64,000 nucleotides of DNA from an uncultured Eubacteriales bacterium (lineage in GTDB: Bacteria > Bacillota > Clostridia > Oscillospirales > CAG-272), in contig UQXK01000003.1 of assembly GCA_900544985.1 (NCBI GenBank), forward strand, positions 7,006-71,005, in the 5' to 3' direction. Each line of letters starts with the position of its first letter. The first letter of the stretch is position 1. A model generated the notes under the pieces. The model was not told the DNA's origin. It was given only the letters and a program-made list of their open reading frames with translations, and ran no database searches. Both the position numbers and the translations under genes were made by a program. Shown piece by piece: positions 1-6,372 of this stretch.

Positions 1-2091
1 AGTTATGACAGTGAGATTTCCGGGATTTGCGGAGTGACCTGTTGCAGGGAGCGTCTGTGTTTCTGTCTTTCCGCATTTGGAACAAGATCTTGTCTGAACT
101 CCGCTTTCGGTACAGGTTGCGGCTTTTGTGATTACCCATGAGCCCCATGTGTGTGAACCGGAGGAAGCTGCTTCTGTTTCTATCCAGGAAACACCGCATA
201 TCGAGCATTCGTATACGCTGTATCCGTTTTCACCGCATGTTGCGGCTTTGGAATATATTTTCTTCGCTGTGTTTGTGCCGTATTTTGTACTGCAAGTGCA
301 ATTATTCTTTGTTATGGAGAAGTTTACATCTGCATTGCATGTGGAGCATTTTGCATACCATGCATTTGCGGAAGCATTCCAGTATATTGTATTTACGTTT
401 ATTTTATGAGAAGCGGGAATCGTAACGGGAGTTCTTATTACGGCGTGGCAGTCTTTGCATTCGAAATACTGTACTCCGGGGGTTGTACATGTTGCCGCAA
501 TGTTGTTAACGCCTGCGGTTACTTTTTCTCCGGGGGTGTGATCCTTTGTGGGGATCATACCCATGTTTGCGGGAGCGCCGTCAGCCGTTGTGAGACGGCA
601 ACCGCATGTGGTGCAGAAGTAAGCGTAGATTCCTTCCGAAGAACAGGTTGCTTCTTTTATCGTTCTGCGTACAAGCGTTGTGGTCGTGCCGCTTTTGTGT
701 GTGCAGAGATATGCTGTGTCATTTGAGTAGAAGGATTGAGATGTTTCTGTGTTTCCGGGATTGAGCTCGCCCGCAACTGTGAACGAAACCGATTTTCCGA
801 TAAGAACTGACGGTACTGTGTAAGAAAGGGTTATTGTTCCCGTATTGCTTGTTATATTGCTTATCGAAATCGTTGTATTTCCGCTTAATTGGGTTACTGT
901 CGCAGTGCCTCCGAGGAGAGTAAATGTATACGATGTCTGGCTGTTATATGTTACCCAGTTTACCATTGCAAGTTGGAGGTTTGTGTTGGAGGGGGAGATA
1001 TTGATAGTTGCGTTATTGAGTTTTGTGTTGGAGTTTATGGAGATTGTGACATCGAGTCTTCCGCTTGTGTAAGAATAAGTTACTTTAACGGCGGATTTTG
1101 TGTTATATGTTGTACGTGCCGATGTTATTGCGTTTATAAGACCGGAATCAAAATATGTCGTATATTTTGAAAAAGCCATCATGCGGTCATATATGTCGAG
1201 TATCTTGGCATTTTCAGAGGCAGTGGAACCGAGCGCGAAATAATCGCTTGCTATCTGGTATGCCGTTTCTATTTCTATAACATAGCTGTCGGATATTTTT
1301 TCGAAAAATGCTTTTGCTTCTTCCGAAAGCTTATTATATTCATTGTGTAAGTTTGTTATTTTTGTCGGGATAGTTCCGTTTGCCGTTATAGGCGTTACAC
1401 TTTGTGATGCTTCTATAAGTCTTGCCGCGCTCGATGCATTTCCTATAAACTTTTTTTCGTCAGAAGTAAAATAATTCGGTTCTGCTTGGCTTTTAGTTAA
1501 GGCTACGTCTACCGCACTTTTAAGAGCTGCATATGTTGTGGCGTTATTTATCGCGTCTATTTCGGGTTTTCCCGTTGTGGGTTTGTATGTCGGTGCCGCA
1601 AGGGATTCAAAATTTTTATAACCTTTTACAAAGGCTTTTTCGCGGGAATCGAATTTATCGAATGCGGTTTTTGCATTGTTGTAAGCGTCGTAATACTCTT
1701 TTGTGGCAACGTTTGCATTGTTTGCTCCGAGAGCCGCTACGGCTGCATCATAAGCAGGGGCGTATTCATCTGTATAAACAGCCGCTCTTGCTCTGTATTT
1801 TGTGTGAACGCTGGTGAAATATGTGTAATCCGCTTCGTTCTTTACGCTTTCTGCAAGTGTTGAATTTGCTTTAAGCATATTATCTATTGCGGTGGCTTTA
1901 TTGTTTACCTCGGCGTTTCCGAAATACACTTCGGAAAGGTCATCTTTTGCCAAATTTCTCAGCTCGGCTACTGCCGCGTGAAAAGCTTCGTGGCTTGTGT
2001 CCGTGCAGGGGTCTGCGGCAAGCACCGCCGGTGTCAAGCACGCAAACAACAGCAATATCGAGAGAAGGGACGAAATAATTCTTTTTTTCAT
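1..2091 (-). CDS. Large exported protein with Cys-pair repeats (C-terminus beyond window)
   Basis: The reading frame is open from an ATG at 2091 to the window edge (697 residues seen, no stop), so the C-terminus is missing. A GGAGG lies 5 nt upstream of the start. The N-terminus MKKRIISSLLSILLLFACL followed by TPAVLAAD is a clear signal peptide, so the protein is secreted or surface-bound. The next ~340 residues are Ala/Lys/Asp-rich and probably helical. From about nucleotide 670 down to 20 there are at least four degenerate repeats of the type ATC-x3-G-x5-C-x2-C(G), for example ATCTESG..RSCSKCGKTET and ATCGENG..YECSICG, often followed by GH. Such zinc-ribbon-like Cys repeats occur in many large exported Clostridia proteins of unknown role; disulfides or metal binding are both possible. 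No catalytic domain is visible in this part. Confidence 0.85.
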   Translation of the reverse strand, partial: MKKRIISSLLSILLLFACLTPAVLAADPCTDTSHEAFHAAVAELRNLAKDDLSEVYFGNAEVNNKATAIDNMLKANSTLAESVKNEADYTYFTSVHTKYRARAAVYTDEYAPAYDAAVAALGANNANVATKEYYDAYNNAKTAFDKFDSREKAFVKGYKNFESLAAPTYKPTTGKPEIDAINNATTYAALKSAVDVALTKSQAEPNYFTSDEKKFIGNASSAARLIEASQSVTPITANGTIPTKITNLHNEYNKLSEEAKAFFEKISDSYVIEIETAYQIASDYFALGSTASENAKILDIYDRMMAFSKYTTYFDSGLINAITSARTTYNTKSAVKVTYSYTSGRLDVTISINSNTKLNNATINISPSNTNLQLAMVNWVTYNSQTSYTFTLLGGTATVTQLSGNTTISISNITSNTGTITLSYTVPSVLIGKSVSFTVAGELNPGNTETSQSFYSNDTAYLCTHKSGTTTTLVRRTIKEATCSSEGIYAYFCTTCGCRLTTADGAPANMGMIPTKDHTPGEKVTAGVNNIAATCTTPGVQYFECKDCHAVIRTPVTIPASHKINVNTIYWNASANAWYAKCSTCNADVNFSITKNNCTCSTKYGTNTAKKIYSKAATCGENGYSVYECSICGVSWIETEAASSGSHTWGSWVITKAATCTESGVQTRSCSKCGKTETQTLPATGHSANPGNLTVIT

Positions 2092-2229
2092 TTTTTCCTC
2101 CAAAATTCAGATCAGAGTTTGTTTTGTTTTCCCGAAGTATTATGTACTTGTTTTTGGGAATATATGCCTTTGATGCCAAATTTTTCTTTTTTGATTTTTG
2201 TCGTTCCAATATAGGTTTCCATACTATCT

Positions 2230-2257
2230 ATTATAGTAAATATTGAGTTTTTGTCAA
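2230..2257 (-). promoter_or_regulatory. Promoter of the exported Cys-repeat protein
   Basis: On the minus strand TTGACA (2252-2257) and TATAAT (2230-2235) are separated by 16 nt, a near-perfect sigma-A promoter. Transcription would start near 2223 and leave an AT-rich leader of about 130 nt before the ATG at 2091. No structured regulatory element was recognised in that leader. Confidence 0.8.
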
Positions 2258-2541
2258 GAAGTTTGAAATCGGTAATTTTATCCCGCAAGACAAGTAAATA
2301 TAATGTTTTTCCTTTATATAAAGGGAGTTTTGGCTGTTATTTCCGTTTTGGAACGACGTTATATCCATAAAAAATATTTTTTTATGTTTTGTAAAAAAAT
2401 TGATTTTTTCCGTGAACATGATATAAAAGCCGTATTTACCAAACTTTTATGCATATATAATATGTCGAAAGATAAAGATGTTTTTCTCATTGTAAAATAT
2501 AGGCTTTTGTGTTTTTACATTTGTTTTTCATGTCTCTACTT
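2258..2541. other. AT-rich gap without a recognisable gene
   Basis: This stretch between the exported-protein promoter and the integrase remnant is AT-rich and holds only short open frames without ribosome sites. Given the truncated integrase immediately to its right, it may be decayed DNA of an earlier mobile element, but nothing in it can be identified. Confidence 0.4.
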
Positions 2542-2748
2542 TCCAAAGGACTCCGCTTCCACGACCTGCGGCACTCATATGCAACTCTAATGCTTCAAAA
2601 GGGAATAAATCCGAAAATCGTGTCGCAGATACTCGGACATTCTTCCGTGTCGGTAACGCTCGACATATACAGTCATCCTCCTGTCGACGTGCAAAGCGTA
2701 TGTCTTGATGTGTTCGAATCCGTAGAAAAGAAAAAAGCACCCATGTAG
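2542..2748 (+). pseudogene. Truncated tyrosine integrase, C-terminal ~65 residues
   Basis: The frame ending at the TAG at 2746-2748 encodes only the C-terminal catalytic part of a tyrosine recombinase: HDLRHSYAT, the LGHSSV box and the DIYSH tyrosine region. It matches the C-terminus of the complete integrase at 8403-9275. From 2614 to 2823 the DNA is identical to 9141-9350, while the first ~70 nt show scattered substitutions and homology stops near 2542, where the sequence becomes unrelated. The N-terminal two thirds, including the first catalytic Arg, are absent, and there is no proper start. It sits directly beside the left att copy, where chromosomal flank would be expected, so it is best read as the leftover end of an earlier, related element integrated in the same tRNA gene. 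Confidence 0.85.
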
Positions 2749-2762
2749 TGGGTGCTTTTTTT
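2731..2762. terminator. Terminator hairpin at end of the integrase remnant
   Basis: Stem AAGCACCC (2735-2742) / GGGTGCTT (2750-2757) with a 7-nt loop is flanked by A and T runs, so it can work on both strands. It overlaps the stop codon of the integrase remnant and is identical to the hairpin at 9258-9289. Confidence 0.75.
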
Positions 2763-2763
2763 G

Positions 2764-2823
2764 TGGCGGAGAGATAGGGATTCGAACCCTAGTTGGAGGA
2801 TTACTCCAAACACGATTTCCAGT
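2764..2823 (-). repeat. Left att copy (3' part of tRNA-Ser)
   Basis: These 60 nt equal 9291-9350: CCA end, acceptor 3' strand, T arm, long variable arm and anticodon-loop side of tRNA-Ser(GGA), ending 3 nt past the anticodon. After 2823 the sequence leaves the tRNA (TTTCGCC instead of CGTGCGCC), so this is not a functional tRNA gene but the duplicated attachment core. Confidence 0.9.
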
Positions 2824-2825
2824 TT

Positions 2826-2893
2826 TCGCCGCAGGCGATAAAATCGCGGGTCTGGGCGCGAAGCCCAGTTTCACCGTGCCGCTTGCTGCGCGC
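2826..2893. other. GC-rich hairpin cluster at the left end of the prophage
   Basis: Immediately inside the left att there are short GC-rich hairpins: TCGCC/GGCGA around 2826-2838, CTGGGC/GCCCAG with a 5-nt loop at 2852-2868, and a GCGC-rich segment near 2885-2896. The base composition is strikingly unlike the AT-rich DNA that follows. No gene is present. Roles in integrase arm binding, replication origin or packaging are possible, but the sequence does not decide between them. Confidence 0.45.
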
Positions 2894-2964
2894 GTGCGCA
2901 TTATGCTACATATAAAGTTTTTTACCGAAATCGCCTCTTATAGCATAGCACCCGAAAGGGTGCT

Positions 2965-3279
2965 TTATGTATTCTTTATATTTATCTTGTTGTTATTTCC
3001 TTTTATATTTGTAACTTTGTTGTTATTCCCGTTAATCTGGGTCATATTCTTTATGCTGTAAGGTTTTCCATCTAATGTTCTTGGTACTTTTATAATTTCA
3101 GCTATATAGTCTATTGATACATTGTAATATCTTGCTAATTTTATTATGAAGTTGAATTTTGGTTCTCTTTCTCCATTTTCGTATCTTATGTATGTGTTTT
3201 TTGAAACATTTGCTTTTTTTGCGCATTGTTCTATTGTTAAGTCTGCGTCTTCTCTTAAATCTTTTAATCTTGTATACAT
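2965..3279 (-). CDS. Prophage CI-like repressor (XRE family HTH)
   Basis: This 104-residue protein has an N-terminal XRE/Cro-CI helix-turn-helix (about residues 3-60: LKDLREDADLTIEQCAKKAN then SKNTYIRYENGEREP) and a short Asn-rich tail with the repeat GNNNK. The start is the ATG at 3279, preceded by AAGGAG at a proper distance; longer upstream frame has no ribosome site. It is transcribed away from the rest of the phage genes, and the intergenic DNA carries a promoter with CCCCAAACGG/CCGTTTGGGG boxes, so the obvious job is to shut off the rightward early promoter and maintain lysogeny. A hairpin AGCACCC/GGGTGCT just downstream (2947-2964) has the same stem as the integrase terminator. A cleavable CI-type C-terminal domain is absent. 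Confidence 0.85.
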   Translation of the reverse strand: MYTRLKDLREDADLTIEQCAKKANVSKNTYIRYENGEREPKFNFIIKLARYYNVSIDYIAEIIKVPRTLDGKPYSIKNMTQINGNNNKVTNIKGNNNKINIKNT

Positions 3280-3327
3280 ATAAACTCCTTTTTTTATTTT
3301 TATTATATTGAAATACTCCAAATGGGG

Positions 3328-3375
3328 TTGACAAAATACCCCGTTTGGGGTATTATTTATTTGTACCCCAAACGG
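3328..3375 (+). promoter_or_regulatory. Prophage early promoter with repressor operators
   Basis: TTGACA (3328-3333), 17 nt, TATTAT (3351-3356) form a strong rightward promoter. The spacer itself contains the palindrome TACCCC-GTTT-GGGGTA (3337-3352), and a larger inverted repeat pairs CCGTTTGGGGTA (3341-3352) with TACCCCAAACGG (3364-3375). A third half-like site, CCAAATGGGG, lies at 3318-3327. Overlap with the promoter core fits direct repression by the divergent XRE protein. Confidence 0.75.
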
Positions 3376-3407
3376 ATTTTTAAATTTAACAAAAAGGAGA
3401 TAAAAAA

Positions 3408-3623
3408 ATGGCAAGCGAAGTAAAAGTATTGGCTCGTCTTGAAACGGAGCTTTGTAAAATGAGCGGAATTTCAAAAGCAGGTAATCAATACACAATGATA
3501 GTTTTCCGCTATCATGATCCTAATCTCGGAAAAGACGTTTTTTTGAAACCGTCAATGCAAAGTGATCAAAACATGATCGAGCTTATGTATCTCAAAGGCT
3601 GGACGCCACCTAAACAAAGTTAA
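3408..3623 (+). CDS. Small prophage early protein, unknown (possible ssDNA-binding role)
   Basis: First gene of the rightward phage operon, 71 residues, with an AAAGGAG site 8 nt before the ATG. It has no signal peptide and no membrane segment and is mixed-charge, with patches such as YTMIVFRYHDPNLGKDVFLK. I do not recognise a family. By position it stands where the M13 group places the ssDNA-binding protein pV (between the replication gene and the coat genes on the circular map), and its size is right, so a pV-like job is a reasonable guess from synteny only. A 16-bp perfect palindrome overlaps its stop codon. An alternative is a small transcriptional accessory protein. Confidence 0.7.
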   Translation: MASEVKVLARLETELCKMSGISKAGNQYTMIVFRYHDPNLGKDVFLKPSMQSDQNMIELMYLKGWTPPKQS

Positions 3624-3635
3624 CTTGCAAGTTAA
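3620..3635. promoter_or_regulatory. 16-bp palindrome between early and coat genes
   Basis: TTAACTTG/CAAGTTAA is perfectly symmetric and spans the stop codon of the small early gene, 28 nt before the coat-protein start. It could be an operator or an RNA stem that sets the boundary between early and coat mRNA. Confidence 0.4.
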
Positions 3636-3663
3636 ATAAAAATAAAAAAAGAAAGGAGAACAA

Positions 3664-4041
3664 ATGGAAGAAAAGAAAAACGTACAGTCTGTCGAAGAGG
3701 TAAAGGAGGAACCCAAAGCCAAAAAGAAACTTGGTAAAAAGAAACTTTTTTCACTTGCTCTTTGCATGATGATGTTTGTTACCATTTTTTCAATATCGGC
3801 TTTTGCTGTTGACGGTACTACTGCCGTTAATCCGATAGGCGGACTTCTCGGCGGAATCGGTGACGGGCTTTCCGAATTTATGCCCGAAGTTGCACAAGCG
3901 GGTGTTACTACCGTCGATACTCTTTTCCTTAAAGCCGACGGCTCTTTCACCATTCTCGGTACATTTATTATCGTCGGCATAGTTATATCGGTTGGACTCG
4001 GTATTTGGGGCTTTATCAAAAAGCGTGCAAATAAAGTCTAA
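3664..4041 (+). CDS. pVIII-like major coat protein precursor
   Basis: 125 residues. A long charged leader (residues 1-27, Lys/Glu-rich) precedes a hydrophobic segment (about 28-45) ending in ISAFA, a good signal-peptidase site, so cleavage after residue 48 would leave a 77-residue mature chain. That chain has a small/acidic N-terminal part with Gly-rich and amphipathic segments, one membrane span (about 96-117) and a basic end KKRANK. This precursor-acidic-TM-basic plan is that of filamentous phage major coat proteins (pVIII). AAAGGAG lies 5-6 nt upstream of the ATG. A hairpin right after the stop would make this the most abundantly transcribed gene of the operon, as in M13. The assignment rests on architecture and synteny, not on a sequence match I can verify. 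Confidence 0.75.
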   Translation: MEEKKNVQSVEEVKEEPKAKKKLGKKKLFSLALCMMMFVTIFSISAFAVDGTTAVNPIGGLLGGIGDGLSEFMPEVAQAGVTTVDTLFLKADGSFTILGTFIIVGIVISVGLGIWGFIKKRANKV

Positions 4042-4045
4042 AAAA

Positions 4046-4076
4046 TAAAGGCGGGAGAATAACTCTTCCGCCTTTA
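4046..4076 (+). terminator. Attenuator hairpin after the coat gene
   Basis: TAAAGGCGG pairs with CCGCCTTTA, extended by GAG/CTC across a small bulge, and is followed by AAAAATAAAAAGGAG rather than a T run. It is therefore more likely a partial terminator or an mRNA 3'-end stabiliser. M13-type phages likewise separate gene VIII from the genes behind it by a terminator. Confidence 0.55.
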
Positions 4077-4095
4077 AAAATAAAAAGGAGTGTTT

Positions 4096-4374
4096 ATGAA
4101 AAATAAAAAGATTTTAATCATTTTGATGATGTTTGTTCTCGTTTTGGCATTTTGCATTCCCGCCTTTGCTTTGACATCGGAAGGAGTTCCCGAAGCGACA
4201 GAGCCGAGCACAAACTTTTATTACATAATCGAAGGTTGTTGGCGGTACATCTTTCCCGCCGAGGTTATAGAAGCAAACAGCAATATCATTGCATTTTTCA
4301 CAATGATACTTACTATGGCTTTTGTTCTTGTGCCGTTCATCATTATTTTCAGCGTTTTCCGCAAAAAGAGGTAG
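4096..4374 (+). CDS. Second coat-like prophage membrane protein
   Basis: 92 residues from the ATG at 4096 (AAGGAG 5 nt upstream; an in-frame GTG at 4090 overlaps the ribosome site and is unlikely). A signal peptide (residues 2-26, ending IPAFA) is followed by a short acidic stretch (LTSEGVPEATEPSTN), an aromatic segment, a membrane span at about 64-87 and the basic end FRKKR. The plan is the same as that of the 125-residue protein upstream, so it may be a minor capsid protein (pVII/pIX type) or a second major coat protein. No family was recognised. Confidence 0.7.
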   Translation: MKNKKILIILMMFVLVLAFCIPAFALTSEGVPEATEPSTNFYYIIEGCWRYIFPAEVIEANSNIIAFFTMILTMAFVLVPFIIIFSVFRKKR

Positions 4375-4380
4375 TAAATC

Positions 4381-4560
4381 ATGGTTAAGTGCTTTATGTA
4401 TCTTGTAACAAATTTACTTCCACAATTCGCAAATTTTATGCGTTATTTTTTCGATAGTATAGATTTGGTAGACTTCTTCACTTATGTGTTGCTTATCTCG
4501 TCTATACTTTTTGTCATTTATCTTATAAATCATTCTATAAGGAGGATAAATAAATATTGA
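4381..4560 (+). CDS. Small prophage membrane protein (59 aa)
   Basis: The ORF opens at the ATG at 4381, 6 nt after the previous stop, and its TGA overlaps the TTG start of the adhesin gene. The protein has no signal-peptide cleavage site but has a membrane span in its second half (residues about 34-50, YVLLISSILFVIYLI) and a basic C-terminus (HSIRRINKY). Tight packing between two phage genes and the coupled stop/start argue that it is translated. Size and topology resemble small minor capsid proteins of filamentous phages (pVII/pIX), but the assignment is by analogy only. Confidence 0.6.
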   Translation: MVKCFMYLVTNLLPQFANFMRYFFDSIDLVDFFTYVLLISSILFVIYLINHSIRRINKY

Positions 4561-5783
4561 AAAAGAAAATAATCATCACTCTGATCTGCGTCGTTGTTGT
4601 CTCTCTGCTTTCTATAACTTGTAGTGCCTATTTCACATCTGACTTAAATACAATTGATGTTTCATCATATTTCACGTCGTCTTCTGTTGTTGCGGCTCTT
4701 CCTCCTTATGGTGGAGATTACGGTTATTGGGAACTTGATAATTCTTTCATGCTTTCCGACGGTCAATATGTAAAATGTTCAAATGTGAATTATCTTTTAT
4801 TGTGTCCTTTATATACTGGTGAAACTTCGTATTTAAATTTTGAAATTACTTTTAAACGTTCAGGTTATTCTGAAACCTATGGTATAAGTATAACTGTTGA
4901 TTCTTCTTATACTTCTATATCTATTGATAAGATCGGTGATATTTTAAACCTTTATTCAACTTCATTTTATTATTGTGTTTCTGAACGTCCTAACATAGTT
5001 ATAAGCTTTGCCAATTTGCTTAATGCTCTTTATTCTAATTCTTCATACTTTTCTTCATCTAACCCTTGTTACAGTTTTTCTTTAACTTGTTCAGATGATA
5101 CTTGTTCTTGTGAATCTTATGTTTCTCTTTCTTTAAACTCATCCGGTGGAAGCGGATCCACTTGCACACGACCTCATATAACCGACTCAAACGGTGACGG
5201 TTATGACGATTCATCTTACAATGCAGGCGTTCAGTTCGGAAAAAATACATATGGAAAAGTAGACGCAAACGGCGACGGTTACGACGATCCGTCATATACG
5301 GCAGGATATAACGCAGGACTTTCCGCAGGTGGCGGAAGCTCTTCGGGCGGATCTTCTTCTGAATTTGTCGATATTGATTTTGACGGCTATGATGACCGTT
5401 CATATAATGCCGGTTTTGATTCAGGCGTTGAGTTAGGTAAGCAGTTGTATGGTATTAAGGATAATAATAATGATACTTATGATGATGATTCTTACAATGC
5501 CGGATATAATTCAGGATATAATTTAGGATTTGACGAAGGAGCTGCTTCATCTGACGGATATAACGTAGGTTTTGAAGCAGGGAAGAAGTGGCAAAAGAAT
5601 AACGACGAAAGCACAGGCGCCGTATCTGACTTTGTAACGGACGTCGGCGGAACTGTCGTTTCTTCATTTTTGTACTTTGGAAAAAACGTTGAATTTCTCG
5701 GTATCTCTCTTCTTTCGCTTTTAGGCGTTCTCGTTGTCGGCTTTGTTGTATTCTTTATCTTCCGTAAAGTAAAGGGCGGTTGA
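4557..5783 (+). CDS. pIII-like adsorption protein with DxNxDGYDD repeats
   Basis: 408 residues from a TTG start coupled to the preceding stop, with GGAGG 11 nt upstream. A signal peptide (1-24) is followed by a Ser/Tyr/Cys-rich N-terminal domain (about 25-200) with eight Cys, suggesting disulfides. Four repeats D-x-[ND]-x-D-x-Y-D-D-x-S-Y-x-A-G follow at 210-224, 236-250, 272-286 and 302-316, with a Gly/Ser linker at 257-268. A last partial YN.GF..G repeat precedes a single C-terminal membrane anchor (about 378-402) and the tail FRKVKGG. The order N-terminal receptor-binding part, flexible Gly-rich linker, membrane anchor is that of pIII minor coat/adsorption proteins. The Asp pattern looks like EF-hand-type calcium loops, so calcium-stabilised binding to a host surface structure is plausible. 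The receptor is unknown. Confidence 0.75.
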   Translation: MKKKIIITLICVVVVSLLSITCSAYFTSDLNTIDVSSYFTSSSVVAALPPYGGDYGYWELDNSFMLSDGQYVKCSNVNYLLLCPLYTGETSYLNFEITFKRSGYSETYGISITVDSSYTSISIDKIGDILNLYSTSFYYCVSERPNIVISFANLLNALYSNSSYFSSSNPCYSFSLTCSDDTCSCESYVSLSLNSSGGSGSTCTRPHITDSNGDGYDDSSYNAGVQFGKNTYGKVDANGDGYDDPSYTAGYNAGLSAGGGSSSGGSSSEFVDIDFDGYDDRSYNAGFDSGVELGKQLYGIKDNNNDTYDDDSYNAGYNSGYNLGFDEGAASSDGYNVGFEAGKKWQKNNDESTGAVSDFVTDVGGTVVSSFLYFGKNVEFLGISLLSLLGVLVVGFVVFFIFRKVKGG

Positions 5784-5784
5784 T

Positions 5785-6372
5785 ATGAGCAAAATATTCA
5801 TCGGCTTGATTGTATTTTTTTGCGTCATAGCTTTGATTTTCTCTTATGCTTCAAACTTTGATTATACCTATGATGAAAATGCTGATTTTTCCGCCGATTT
5901 TAAACAATCCGTAGACATTAACAGCGGAATGTTTAAAACTTCTTTCCATTCTGTTTTTGATACTCTTGATACCGTTATTTCTTTTGTTCAGAAATCGTTT
6001 AACGATATCCTTTATGCTCTTGACTCTTCACATCGTTACACGAGTGAAGAATGGGAAAACTTCTTTGAACAGCTCTACGAGCGTTCATATAATTACTGCA
6101 AAGAAAATTCGAATTTCTTTAACCGTGCTATTTGCTTTGAATACCTCGAAAAATTTTATCAGGAGCTTTCTATGTGTGTTAAATATTCTGATTATGTTCC
6201 CGGTAACATTATGCAAGGTGTTACCTTTGCCAACGATAGTTGGTGGCAGGATTGGTATAAAGATTTCAATTGGTCCGATAGCGACCTTTTAAAGATACAT
6301 CAGTATCTTACATCTTTGAATATTCCCCATATGTTGTATGGTCAAAAATATTGTTTTGGAGATGAAACATGA
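5785..6372 (+). CDS. Prophage membrane-anchored protein, possible pVI-like
   Basis: 195 residues starting 1 nt after the adhesin stop and overlapping the next start by 4 nt (ATGA). An uncleaved-looking hydrophobic N-terminus (about 3-22) is followed by an aromatic, helical, acidic body (VFDTLDTVISFVQKSF, EEWENFFEQLYERSY). No second membrane segment is obvious. On the map it lies between the adhesin and the Zot ATPase, the position of gene VI in M13-like phages, but length and topology differ from pVI, so the name is only positional. No family recognised. Confidence 0.65.
   Translation: MSKIFIGLIVFFCVIALIFSYASNFDYTYDENADFSADFKQSVDINSGMFKTSFHSVFDTLDTVISFVQKSFNDILYALDSSHRYTSEEWENFFEQLYERSYNYCKENSNFFNRAICFEYLEKFYQELSMCVKYSDYVPGNIMQGVTFANDSWWQDWYKDFNWSDSDLLKIHQYLTSLNIPHMLYGQKYCFGDET

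Noticed and set aside
2764..2823. Second tRNA-Ser gene at the left end of the prophage
   Set aside because: Only the 3' 60 nt of the tRNA are present; the 5' half is replaced by unrelated GC-rich sequence.
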